The notes below the pieces were generated by a model. It was given only the letters and a program-made list of their open reading frames with translations, was not told the origin of the DNA and ran no database searches. DNA of 45,494 nucleotides. It comes from a bacterium. GTDB lineage: Bacteria; Desulfobacterota; DSWW01. The stretch's first letter is position 1. Every line of letters starts with the position of its first letter. Of this stretch, positions 25,427 to 33,913 are shown in pieces. The position numbers and the translations under genes were made by a program. The stretch is taken from positions 1 through 45,494 of the forward strand of contig JANQFG010000050.1 in NCBI GenBank assembly GCA_028277985.1, written 5' to 3'.

Positions 25427-26695
25427 CTATGACACTCCCTTCAGCACCACGCAGCAGTTGGTTCCTCCGAAACCGAAGGCGTTGGTGAGGCAGATCTCCA
25501 CCGCCCGCTTCCGTGCCTCGTTGGGCACCACGTCCACACCATCTAGGGCCGGATCAGGAATGTAGTTGATGGTGGGAAGCAGGATGCCCCGCCGCATGCC
25601 CTCGATGGTGAGCACCGCTTCAATGGCGGCGGCGGCACCGAGTGTGTGCCCCACCTGGGATTTATTGGAGGATATGGGTAGGTTTTTCAGATTGTCACCC
25701 CAAATTTCTTTCAGACATTGCACCTCCGTGATATCCCCCCGCGGGGTGCTGGTTCCGTGCGTATTGATGTATTGGATGTCCCCGGGTTTCAGGCCGGCAT
25801 CTTCCAGGGCCTCCATCAATGCGCGGATGATGGTCGGGGGATTTGGTCGTGTGACATGGCAAGCGTCGGATGTCCAGCCTACGCCCAGAAACTCGGCCCG
25901 GGGGGAAAGGCCGTAGGCGGAGAGCATCTCCTCCGCTGCCAGAACCAAGACGGCGGCGCCCTCCGACAAGACGAACCCCTTGCGGTCCACGCTGAACGGC
26001 CTCGATGCCTGGGAAGGATCATGGAAGGCACGATCTTTTCCGCGCATCTTGATGGTGGCATTCATGTTGGCGAAGCCGTGGACGATCTCCGGGGTGATGG
26101 GCGTGTCCACCCCGCCGGCGAGTACGAAGTCACAGTCGCCGTCCCGGATCATGCGCGCGCCGATGCCCATGGCATGGTTGCCCGAGGCACAGGCCCCTCC
26201 CGGGGAAAAAATGGGACCGGTGAAGCCCAGGAGGCTGCCCGCCTTCCCGGAAGGCACGTTGGAGCAAAGGTTGGGAAGCAGATAGGGGCTGACGAGGTTG
26301 GGACCCCTCTGGGCCAAGCTCTGGACGGCGATCCCGTAAGCGTCAGACCCGTTGAGGGCCGATCCGATGAGGCAGGCCGTGCGGGGCCGGATCTCCTCCA
26401 GGTTCAGGATTCCCGCATCAGCCATCGCGTCCCGGCAGACAGCCATACTGAGCGGGACGAAGCCCGCATTCCAGAAAGATGCCTCCCGGGCGTTGAAGAA
26501 ATCCAGGTCTGCCTGATCCCAGTCCGAGATCTCGCCCACGATCCTGCAGGGGGTATCCACACGGCAGCGCGTGATCGGGCCAAACCCCGCCTCTCCGTTC
26601 ACCGCCCGTCTCCACGTCTCTTCGAGGGTTTTTCCCAGGGGAGTGGCGGCCGCATAGCCCACAATGTAGACCCGTCTGTTTTTCGGTGCTTTCAT
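25427..26695 (-). CDS. FabF-type beta-ketoacyl-ACP synthase
   Basis: Seen: 422 residues with nucleophile Cys 169 (GGACASGNHA), His 313 (NTHGTSTPRGD) and Lys345/His350 (NKSQVGHTLGA); ends with NAFGFGGTNCCVVL. Known: FabF-type enzymes condense malonyl-ACP with acyl chains. Inferred: it extends the chain in the aryl-polyene-type pathway, with the dedicated thioesterase and dehydratase encoded immediately downstream. It is 56 bases downstream of a radical SAM gene, giving a radical SAM-KS pair that is repeated at 28764-31151. Confidence 0.9.
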   Translation of the reverse strand: MKAPKNRRVYIVGYAAATPLGKTLEETWRRAVNGEAGFGPITRCRVDTPCRIVGEISDWDQADLDFFNAREASFWNAGFVPLSMAVCRDAMADAGILNLEEIRPRTACLIGSALNGSDAYGIAVQSLAQRGPNLVSPYLLPNLCSNVPSGKAGSLLGFTGPIFSPGGACASGNHAMGIGARMIRDGDCDFVLAGGVDTPITPEIVHGFANMNATIKMRGKDRAFHDPSQASRPFSVDRKGFVLSEGAAVLVLAAEEMLSAYGLSPRAEFLGVGWTSDACHVTRPNPPTIIRALMEALEDAGLKPGDIQYINTHGTSTPRGDITEVQCLKEIWGDNLKNLPISSNKSQVGHTLGAAAAIEAVLTIEGMRRGILLPTINYIPDPALDGVDVVPNEARKRAVEICLTNAFGFGGTNCCVVLKGVS

Positions 26696-26751
26696 GGGCT
26701 CCCATTATCGAGCAGTCCGCAGCGGGAGGGCGTGTGGTGAACGATGTCCTT

Positions 26752-27747
26752 TCACCAGGGTATGTACTTGTAGAGCTTGGCGAACATTTCGTAGACCTCG
26801 ATCCAGTTCTTGAGGTCCCTGGCCGTCCGTATATGAGCGCGCTTGTTCACCATGATCCAGCTCATGTGCGCGGCGCCGTCCTTGCATGTGGTGCAGTCAC
26901 GGGTCGCGGACGTGCAGCACCGGTGCATGGTCTTCAGATCCGCTCCCCAGCGGATGAAACGGATGAGACGCTTGGGCTGCGGGTTTCTCTTGTCCAAGGG
27001 TTCGGTGACCGAGGGGCACTCCGAGAAGCCCCACCTGCGGCCGAGCAACATGCCGGTGGTGATCACTTCGTGATAGTAATGACTCGAGATCACCGTTTTC
27101 GGGAACTTGTCTAGAAGAGAGTCCATTTCCACTCGCGCGCGGGTCAACTGCTCGGGGGTCCACGAGAAGCCGGCGGCTCCCTCGTCGTTGCTCAGGAGTT
27201 GCAGGTGGACCTTCAGCCCGCAATCCTCAATCTTCATGACGACATCTTCGGCGCGTCCAAGCTGTTTTGGAGTTAGGGTGTAAAGGTAATAGGCATTGGG
27301 ATCCCCGGCGTAGTTCTTGCGGGAGATGGAGAAAACGTCACGGCCCCGCAGGGAGATCTCGTCCTCGGAACTTCCCCATAGGGAGATTCCCACTATCATG
27401 TCCGGAAACCGGTCCCGGGGGATCTTGATGATGCCGTTGGTGGCACAGTAGGAGGGTATACGATCGTGGAATGCTTCCACCCGGTCCAGAAACAAGGTCG
27501 GCTCCCCTCCGATGAGGATAGCGAGGTTGACCCCTCGGTCCTTCTCGCGGTCCACAAACGCTTCCCATTTCCGGATGTCGGTTTCTTCTGTCACATGCTG
27601 TTCACCTGAAGAGAAGAAGAAGCAACCCCGGCATCGCAGGTTACATTGGTTGGTTACGTCGTAGATCGAGCTCCGGATGTTTAGACGGGAGATGCGGTCG
27701 TAGCGCTCTCGCCAGTCCTTGTCAAGAAGCGAACTCACGGTAATCAT
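26752..27747 (-). CDS. radical SAM protein with C-terminal CC-Cys-Cys cluster
   Basis: Seen: 331 residues; radical SAM motif CNLRCRGC (Cys 35, 39, 42) with DVTNQ before it, GGEPTLF for SAM binding, VGISLWGSS in the barrel. A C-terminal CCTSATRDCTTC group (Cys 277, 278, 285, 288) may bind an auxiliary FeS cluster. Known: proteins of this build with an extra cluster use a radical to modify small molecules, peptides or lipid intermediates. It is a clear paralogue of the protein at 30084-31151. Each lies just upstream of a ketosynthase gene in the same operon. Inferred: acts on the carrier-bound chain. Substrate not predictable from sequence. Confidence 0.8.
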   Translation of the reverse strand: MITVSSLLDKDWRERYDRISRLNIRSSIYDVTNQCNLRCRGCFFFSSGEQHVTEETDIRKWEAFVDREKDRGVNLAILIGGEPTLFLDRVEAFHDRIPSYCATNGIIKIPRDRFPDMIVGISLWGSSEDEISLRGRDVFSISRKNYAGDPNAYYLYTLTPKQLGRAEDVVMKIEDCGLKVHLQLLSNDEGAAGFSWTPEQLTRARVEMDSLLDKFPKTVISSHYYHEVITTGMLLGRRWGFSECPSVTEPLDKRNPQPKRLIRFIRWGADLKTMHRCCTSATRDCTTCKDGAAHMSWIMVNKRAHIRTARDLKNWIEVYEMFAKLYKYIPW

Positions 27748-27812
27748 GAAAGCATCCCTTTCCCCAAGCCATCTATTTTCCCGAAACAGGTAAAAAGGTC
27801 AAGGGTTTCATG

Positions 27813-28748
27813 CTACCTGAAACGGTACCCGACGCCCAGCATGCCGAAGGTTTCCCGGACGTCGTAGAATTGTCCCATGCTGGAGAACCCATTAAAGAAT
27901 GAGAGAAAAGCCCACTGGCGGTTCTTGACTTTGCGGGGATTGCCTAGCCACACCCCCCACTTGGCCGCAACGTTAGGGGTCCAGTCGTTTTCTTGTCGGG
28001 ATTGCAGGTCCAGGGCTGCAAACATGTTGAGTTTCCAAACCTGGAATGTGTCTTCTACACCACCCTGCAGCGTGAAAGAGTGTTCGATGTCCTCGGGCAG
28101 GGCGTGAAGCGTGAAGGAAAGCCCGCCGTAGATCCGGCCGCCCCTCCAGGCCCGGGCATACATGAATCGTGCCTCCTCCTTTCCGTAATCGATCCGGGTA
28201 TCGAGATGGTGATCGAGTCTCTCGTCGCCCAGGTGAGAACTCTGGTGGAAAACCAGAAGCTCGAAGCTGTTTGGCGCTTGGTCGTATCCCAAGGCCAGCC
28301 CGCCCAGAAAATCGATGTTCAACAGGTTGAAAGACTCGGAAAAGACGTCGAAACGGGATGAGACCAACCCGCGCACGGAGAGTGACAAGCTATTGTTTGA
28401 CGGGAAGCGCGCCCACAAAAGGCCCAGGTCCCCACCAAAGGTAATGTCCGCATCCCACCTCTGGTCTTGCCCCTCATAAAGGAACCCCAACCGAAAGAGG
28501 GCCTCCATGGGATCCGCCAGCAGAGGCTGGAAAACCCTGCCTCTACTAGAGAACCAGATCCATTCCGTGTCGGGGACTATCTCCGGAGAGTGCGGAGGAA
28601 CGGGATTTTCGATCCGTTGGAAGGAGGTGCCGGTTTCCGCCGGGGGTAAGGGGCTGTGGTCAGCAAAGACCGGGGAGCATGCGCCTTGGACGAAGAGCAG
28701 TAGGCCCGGCAGGATCTTTCGGAGAAGGGAGGACACAACGTTGGCCAT
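27813..28748 (-). CDS. DUF1207-family outer-membrane protein
   Basis: Seen: 311 residues, with a Sec signal segment (RKILPGLLLFVQGACSPVFA), then FQPLLADPMEALFRLGFLY, LVFHQSSHLGDE and strands such as IYGGLSFTLHAL and the C-terminal FGMLGVGYRFR with an aromatic-basic end. Known: DUF1207 proteins are beta-rich exported proteins of unknown function with the LADPMEALF and HQSSHLGDE features. Inferred: an outer-membrane component of the product pathway, because it is inside the ACP-rSAM-KS operon, 15 bases after the upstream ketosynthase gene. Not seen in standard APE loci. Confidence 0.75.
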   Translation of the reverse strand: MANVVSSLLRKILPGLLLFVQGACSPVFADHSPLPPAETGTSFQRIENPVPPHSPEIVPDTEWIWFSSRGRVFQPLLADPMEALFRLGFLYEGQDQRWDADITFGGDLGLLWARFPSNNSLSLSVRGLVSSRFDVFSESFNLLNIDFLGGLALGYDQAPNSFELLVFHQSSHLGDERLDHHLDTRIDYGKEEARFMYARAWRGGRIYGGLSFTLHALPEDIEHSFTLQGGVEDTFQVWKLNMFAALDLQSRQENDWTPNVAAKWGVWLGNPRKVKNRQWAFLSFFNGFSSMGQFYDVRETFGMLGVGYRFR

Positions 28749-28763
28749 GAGTTTCGCTCGCTT

Positions 28764-30014
28764 TCAGGAAACCCGGTGAAGAACGATGCACGAATTGCAC
28801 CCCCCGAAGCCGAAGGCGTTCTTCAGCACGAAATCCTGGTGGACGTGCCTTTTCCCTTCCGGGACCACATCCAGTTCCAGTTCCGGGTCCGGGGTGTAGT
28901 TGATGGTGGGGGGCAGCAGCCCGTCCCTCATCCCGAGGACGGCGAAAATGGTTTCCAGGGCGCTCGATGCACCCATGGCGTGACCGAGAAGCGATTTGTT
29001 GGCGGTCACAGGCGGTATTCCTTGGTCGAAGATCTCCTGCAGAGCCTCGTGCTCTACCCGATCCCCCACCTTCGTGGACGCAGCATGGGCATTGACGGCC
29101 TGGATATCCCCCGGCCGGATTCCTGCGTCACCAAGGCTTTCTGCGATGCATCGGCTGACGGTCTTCAGGTTGGGGGCAACGAAGTGATGGGCATCCGACG
29201 TCATGCCACAGCCGGCAACCTCCACGGAGAAAGCAAGTCCGTGTGTCCTGGCGAAGTCCCGGGTAGCAAGGAGAATGCAACCGGCCCCCTCGGAAACCAC
29301 AAAACCCCGGCGGTCAATCGAGAAGGGGCGGCTGGCTCTTGAGGGGGGCTCCTCCGGCATGGCCGGAGAAGAGCGGAAGGCGCCGTTCATTGTGGCGAAA
29401 CCGGCAACGACTGGCTCAACCAATGCGAAGTCCACCGCCCCGCAAAGGACCAGATCGGCCATTCCCCGATCGAGGAACATGGTTCCCAGGATGAGAGAGG
29501 TGACGCCCGTAGCGCACGCTGTAATCGTTGCCGCGATGGGGCCCGTGGCATTCGTGAGGATGGATACTTTTCCCCCGATCATGTTGATACAGCTATTGGG
29601 ATTGGTGAATGGATGCGGGAGCTTCCCCTCTCGTATCATGCGGCGGTCCGCGTGCAACACCGCATCCTGACCCCCCACTGCGGAACTGAAAGTGATGGCG
29701 ACCCGGGGGGAAAGACTCGGCGTGATCTGGATGCCGCTCTTCTCAAGTGCCCTGTGAACCACCACCATGCCGTGCTTGAAGATGGGAGAGGTCCAGTGAG
29801 CGAGCTGACGGGGAGACAAGAAAGGGTAAGGGCTCACATCGAACTCCGGCACTTGGCCGGCGACTCGGACGGGAAAATCATCGGGGATGGGAAAGCGGGT
29901 CAGGCCATCGATGCCACTGTCTCCCCGGAGAGCGCATTCCCACTGGGTTTCCAGGTCTACGCCCAGGGGCGAGACCATGTCGTATCCTACAATAACCGCT
30001 TTTTTCAGACCCAT
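28764..30014 (-). CDS. FabF-type beta-ketoacyl-ACP synthase
   Basis: Seen: about 416 residues with nucleophile Cys (TITACATGVTS, about residue 167), His in NAHAASTKVGD, and Lys/His in NKSLLGHAMGAS. The His motif reads HAAST rather than the usual HGTGT, but the catalytic His is kept. The end NAFGFGGCNSCIVL is typical. It is the second condensing enzyme of this operon and sits 69 bases after a radical SAM gene, repeating the arrangement at 25427-27747. Start: ATG 30014 has an AGGG-containing site; GTG 30020 is also possible. Confidence 0.88.
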   Translation of the reverse strand: MGLKKAVIVGYDMVSPLGVDLETQWECALRGDSGIDGLTRFPIPDDFPVRVAGQVPEFDVSPYPFLSPRQLAHWTSPIFKHGMVVVHRALEKSGIQITPSLSPRVAITFSSAVGGQDAVLHADRRMIREGKLPHPFTNPNSCINMIGGKVSILTNATGPIAATITACATGVTSLILGTMFLDRGMADLVLCGAVDFALVEPVVAGFATMNGAFRSSPAMPEEPPSRASRPFSIDRRGFVVSEGAGCILLATRDFARTHGLAFSVEVAGCGMTSDAHHFVAPNLKTVSRCIAESLGDAGIRPGDIQAVNAHAASTKVGDRVEHEALQEIFDQGIPPVTANKSLLGHAMGASSALETIFAVLGMRDGLLPPTINYTPDPELELDVVPEGKRHVHQDFVLKNAFGFGGCNSCIVLHRVS

Positions 30015-30083
30015 GAGCACCCTAAGGGTTCGTGATGCCTGGAGCCTTCAGCCGACTGCAGTCATGATGGGAATCGTCCGCTT

Positions 30084-31151
30084 TCAGTAGATTTCGTGGC
30101 GGGGTGGCGGCACCAGGTCCTCGGAAAGATTTTCGCCCTTTTCGTATCCCATAACCCACACGGCCAGATATGTATCCACGTAATCGAGCCAGGATTTGAA
30201 GGTGGCCGGATCTGTCGAGTGTCTGTAAAGGCGCGCCGTGACCACGGCGCTTCCCGAAGCATAGTGCCGGCAGTCGGCACAGTCCGTGTCCGGTACGCAG
30301 CAGGCTGCACGACGGTCCCAGCTCAGATCCGCCCGGTATTGTCGGAAGGATCGACCCAGACCGATGTCCCGGGAGGGGTTCATCCGGGGGTAAGAACAGG
30401 CATACAGATCGTGCAGACCGAGACGATGCGTGTGCGCCACGGCGTTGTACCGGGAAAAGAGCGTGTGTTCAGGAAAACGGGAAAGCAGGTCTTGCATCAC
30501 CTCCCTTGTCCGCCGGAGGGATCCCGGCGTATGGCGGAGGGATCCCCGGTAGCCTACCGGGGCGGAAAAGACGTTGAAGGTGGCTTTGCAGCCGCTTCGG
30601 GAAATCTGTTCCATCACCCCGTACACTTCATCGATGTTCTCCCGGGTGAAGGTGTACACGAAAACGGCGCGAGGGTCGCCCTCGTAGTTGTGTATCTGTC
30701 TCCGCAACATGTCCCGAGCGCCCCGGGTCTTCTGGCTCGTGTGGTCGTTTCCCCACACGGAAATGTGGATACTGTAGCCGACGGATTCGGAAATACGATT
30801 CAGCCCGTTGGTGGCAATACTGCCCAGGGGCATCTCCTGGTGACAGACCTCGAGCAAATCGGGGACAAGGGAGGGCTCGGCCCCGGCGAGCACTACGTAG
30901 GTGATGCCTCTTTCTTTCTCTTCTTGCATAAGCCTGCGCCAAGCTTCTGGATCGCGGTTTTCCTCCAAGAACTGCTTGTCACCCTGATAATAATAGCAGC
31001 CGTCGCAGCGGATGTTGCAGCGGTTCGTCATATCGTAGGTGGATTCCCGGAGAAAGAAGTAGTTGCGGACCTTCTGCCACCTCTCCCGGACCCGGGGTTC
31101 CGCCAGGATATCGGAAAACCTCCACGCTTGAATTTGAACTGCCTGCGACAC
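30084..31151 (-). CDS. radical SAM protein with C-terminal CC-Cys-Cys cluster
   Basis: Seen: 355 residues; DMTNRCNIRCDGCYYY carries the CxxxCxxC motif (Cys 45, 49, 52), AGAEPSLV takes the GGEP position, then IHISVWGND and ATNGLNRI. CCVPDTDCADC (Cys 284, 285, 291, 294) is the probable auxiliary cluster site. It shares a block plan and many identical positions with the protein at 26752-27747, so the two arose by duplication. It is the second gene of the operon, 149 bases after an ACP gene and directly upstream of a ketosynthase gene. Inferred: modifies an ACP-bound intermediate. The GAEP in place of GGEP is unusual. Confidence 0.8.
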   Translation of the reverse strand: MSQAVQIQAWRFSDILAEPRVRERWQKVRNYFFLRESTYDMTNRCNIRCDGCYYYQGDKQFLEENRDPEAWRRLMQEEKERGITYVVLAGAEPSLVPDLLEVCHQEMPLGSIATNGLNRISESVGYSIHISVWGNDHTSQKTRGARDMLRRQIHNYEGDPRAVFVYTFTRENIDEVYGVMEQISRSGCKATFNVFSAPVGYRGSLRHTPGSLRRTREVMQDLLSRFPEHTLFSRYNAVAHTHRLGLHDLYACSYPRMNPSRDIGLGRSFRQYRADLSWDRRAACCVPDTDCADCRHYASGSAVVTARLYRHSTDPATFKSWLDYVDTYLAVWVMGYEKGENLSEDLVPPPRHEIY

Positions 31152-31300
31152 GATGCCTTCTCCTTACTATGGGCACACCTGAAATACTGGATAGTTCAGG
31201 AATGTAGTCTTGAACGTAAGAAGACCCAAGGATTGAGTGCGAATGGTCAACATTGACAACGGAGCCCTCTCCTCCTCTCGTTTCAAGTGCATACTCCAGG

Positions 31301-31561
31301 TCAGAGTCTGTCCCGGATGTAGTCGGCGATGAGACGGATGCTTGAAAGCTTCGGGTAGTCGTCCTCGTCGATTATGATTTCGTATTCGTCCTGGAGGTGG
31401 AGGGCCACCGTGGCCAGTTCCATGCTGTCGATACCCAGTTCGTCTACCAGATCGAGGTCCAGATCGAACGTTTCCGGAGTTACATCCTCCAGCTTCAGTT
31501 CCTTGATCATGATCTCGACCACGCGAAGAATGAGGTCGTCCATCGAGATGTCTTTCGGCAT
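31301..31561 (-). CDS. acyl carrier protein
   Basis: Seen: 86 residues with phosphopantetheine site ELGIDSMELATV (Ser 46), a long acidic helix 1 and 2 region (DVTPETFDLDLDLVD) and LSSIRLIADYIRDRL at the end. Inferred: carries intermediates for the two ketosynthases and radical SAM proteins of this operon. It is the first gene of the unit. The nearest promoter on the same strand is about 350 bases upstream. Confidence 0.9.
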   Translation of the reverse strand: MPKDISMDDLILRVVEIMIKELKLEDVTPETFDLDLDLVDELGIDSMELATVALHLQDEYEIIIDEDDYPKLSSIRLIADYIRDRL

Positions 31562-32160
31562 GTTGGCTCCTCCATGCGAGTATTGCTTACAGAAAGCCGC
31601 CGGAGATGGTCAGGAGTCTCTGCCGTCGCGCGCGCGAGTTTTACCGAGTTCATTCGAGGCTCGCGGCAAAGGAGCGGTTCCTGGTTGAGGTTTTCTATTG
31701 AGGATGGGGTCAACGTCTCTTGGCTAGAGGCCCATTCCCTTCTCTTCGCGCTCACACCGGGCAGTTCCTCTCGTTTTTCGGTCCCGGTCGCGTCGGGACC
31801 CGACGCCTCTCGGAAGATCTATGGATCTTGTTCCCCGAGGTCGAGAGAGAAGGGGGCAAAGCCACGGACGGCACGATCTCATCCAGCTCAAGAAATCGGC
31901 ATCATGGTTCGAGAAGGATATAAAAGAGGCAAACTCGTGTCAAGACTGACGGCTTCGTCGACGGCTTCGTCGGCAGATCGAAGCACGATCGATTGCTGGA
32001 CATCTTCTGGGAGAGTACCCCCCGAGATACCGTGGGGGACACGAAACGTTCCTTGACTTCCCCCGAAGGGATTCCGTATGGTTTTCGGCGACGTAGTCGG
32101 GTCCACAGATTGCGGGCACAGGAAGGGCAGGCTATGCCATCGATTCGAGAGGGGTTGTCC
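31562..32160. other. divergent intergenic region between ACP and ketoreductase
   Basis: A 599-base gap between genes read in opposite directions. It contains a near-consensus leftward promoter at 31915-31943, leaving a long untranslated leader of about 345 bases before the ACP. No clear rightward promoter was found. Short open frames here lack coding character. No riboswitch was recognised. Confidence 0.5.
31915..31943 (-). promoter_or_regulatory. near-consensus promoter for the ACP/rSAM/KS operon
   Basis: On the minus strand TTGACA (31943-31938), exactly 17 bases, then TATCCT (31920-31915). Transcription would begin near 31908, giving a leader of about 345 bases to the ACP gene. Confidence 0.5.
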
Positions 32161-32895
32161 ATGGAAGAGAAGGAAGGGAAAGTAGCCATCGTGACGGGGG
32201 GAAGCCGAGGCATCGGTCGTGCGATCTCCCAGGAACTCGCCGGAGTGGGTTATCACGTCTTTGTGAACTACAAATCCAACCGCGCGGCTGCGGAGGAAAC
32301 CCTGGAGAGCATTCGAAGGGCGGGTGGGGACGGCGAGGCCGTGGCATTCGATGTAACGATGGGTGAGGAGACCATATCTGCGGTGAACGAAATGCACGCA
32401 CGCTTCAACCGGATCGACGTGCTGGTGAACAATGCCGGCATTACGGCGGACGGTCTGTTCGCTTTGATGCCTGAGAAGGATTGGGACTCAGTGATCACCA
32501 CCGCCCTGAAGGGGTTCTACAACGTCACGAAACCTGTCCTGGGGAAGATGCTGCGGAAGAAGCGGGGAGCGATCGTTTCCCTGTCTTCGCTGGCCGGATT
32601 GATCGGGAACCGGGGACAGGCGAACTACTCGGCGGCCAAGGCGGGGCTCATCAGCGCCAGCCGTGCCGTGGCCCGGGAGGTAGCCCGGCTGGGGGTGCGT
32701 GTCAACGTGGTGGCTCCGGGGTTGATCGAGACGGAAATGATAGCGAAGGCTCCGGTGGCAACCATCAAGGAGATGATCCCTATGGCGAGGATCGGAGAAC
32801 CGGAAGAAGTGGCCCGGGTGGTGCGATTTCTATGTTCCGAGGATGCCTCGTACATCACCGGCGAGGTTGTTTCGGTCAACGGGGGGATGTACTGA
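32161..32895 (+). CDS. FabG-type 3-ketoacyl-ACP reductase
   Basis: Seen: 244 residues, NADP-binding TGGSRGIGR (12-20), NNAGI (90-94), catalytic Ser about 142, Tyr156 and Lys160 (YSAAK) and VAPGLIETEM. The usual catalytic Asn in the TNL position reads Ala (VITTALKGFYN), so the tetrad lacks its Asn. Known: APE loci carry one ketoreductase of this type. Inferred: reduces the 3-keto group before the dehydratase acts. The ATG at 32161 has GAGAGGGG 6 bases upstream; upstream ATGs at 31993 and 32134 are in frame but less likely. It is the only biosynthetic enzyme of this block on the plus strand. Confidence 0.9.
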   Translation: MEEKEGKVAIVTGGSRGIGRAISQELAGVGYHVFVNYKSNRAAAEETLESIRRAGGDGEAVAFDVTMGEETISAVNEMHARFNRIDVLVNNAGITADGLFALMPEKDWDSVITTALKGFYNVTKPVLGKMLRKKRGAIVSLSSLAGLIGNRGQANYSAAKAGLISASRAVAREVARLGVRVNVVAPGLIETEMIAKAPVATIKEMIPMARIGEPEEVARVVRFLCSEDASYITGEVVSVNGGMY

Positions 32896-32921
32896 CCCCA
32901 CAAGGTGCGGGGAAGAGTCTC

Positions 32922-32954
32922 TGCCCGTGGCGGGGGATTCTTCACCCGCGGGCA
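32922..32954 (+). terminator. imperfect hairpin after the ketoreductase
   Basis: TGCCCG at 32922-32927 pairs with CGGGCA at 32949-32954, and CGGG (32931-32934) with CCCG (32945-32948), with a 3-base bulge and a 10-base loop. It lies in the 222-base convergent gap before the PlsC gene. No T-run follows, so terminator function is uncertain. Confidence 0.25.
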
Positions 32955-33117
32955 ACCGGCCGTATGTGGACGGATATTCGGAACGATTCTGGGCCGGTGG
33001 ATGGACTTCAGCGTGTTGAGCGACTCGAGAACCGTACCGAGAATCCAGGGGGCAACCACGCTCCGGCCAAGAAAGATGAGCTCTGGGACGAAGCATGTCG
33101 GGAATGAGTCTCCTAGG

Positions 33118-33903
33118 TCATGGGAGGTTCTCGGGGGTCCGGCCCTCGGGGAAATAGAGAGCACGCACGTTTCGGATTAATTCGGATCGGGACGAGACGC
33201 CCTCCGTGGATGCCGTGGAGATAACACCGAGGTGTTCAACGTGGAGCGTGATCTTTTCCAACGCTCGGAACGCAAACTTTCCCGGGGGGAACAAGCGTTG
33301 TGTATTCCGGATGCGAAGCACGTGGATCGGTGCGTGGAATTTCCTTGCCAGGGTGAACGCGCCCTTCCCAAAAGGGGCAAGTGTGCCGTCACGGCTCCTG
33401 GTTCCTTCCGGGAAGATGAACAAGTTTCCCCCGGAACTGAAGAACGTCTGCATCGAATCCATATTCCGGATCATGATAGGTGCGCACTTTCCGGAACCGG
33501 AAGACGGGAGATACCCGGATGTGCGCAGAATCCATGAGAAAAACGGATAGTCGAAGAACTTGCTCTTGACAATGGTCCTTTGTCTGGGAAATAGGGAGAT
33601 GAGCAGAATCGGATCCAGGAAGGACAGATGGTTGCTCACGATCACGGATGACCGAATGGAGAGGACGTCCTCATCGACCCGGATTCGAAGCCCCAAGATG
33701 ACGGTGCGGGCCAGGAGCAGGAATCCCCGGTAGAAGCAGTGGTTGAGCTTTTGAAACGCCGTTTCTCTGTCACGCAAAAAGAGAAAACTGAGCAGGTAGA
33801 ACCAGACAAAGAAGAGCAGAAATCCGACGGTGAAGTATATGTACAGGATCGTCGAAACGGCGACCTCGAGGAAGCGTCGGAAAGGCGTCGGAAAGGCCGT
33901 CAT
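33118..33903 (-). CDS. PlsC-type lysophospholipid acyltransferase
   Basis: Seen: 261 residues, two N-terminal hydrophobic segments (STILYIYFTVGFLLFFVWFY), the NHX4D catalytic motif SNHLSFLDP (His 92, Asp 97) and the FPEGTRS glycerophosphate-binding motif (164-170). Known: PlsC-like enzymes move an acyl chain from ACP or CoA onto a lysolipid. Inferred: attaches the fatty or aryl-polyene chain to a glycerol-type lipid in the inner membrane, complementing the LpxL-like enzyme at 15173. It starts 10 bases after the stop of the upstream ketosynthase gene, same operon. Confidence 0.88.
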   Translation of the reverse strand: MTAFPTPFRRFLEVAVSTILYIYFTVGFLLFFVWFYLLSFLFLRDRETAFQKLNHCFYRGFLLLARTVILGLRIRVDEDVLSIRSSVIVSNHLSFLDPILLISLFPRQRTIVKSKFFDYPFFSWILRTSGYLPSSGSGKCAPIMIRNMDSMQTFFSSGGNLFIFPEGTRSRDGTLAPFGKGAFTLARKFHAPIHVLRIRNTQRLFPPGKFAFRALEKITLHVEHLGVISTASTEGVSSRSELIRNVRALYFPEGRTPENLP

Positions 33904-33913
33904 GAGGTCCTCG

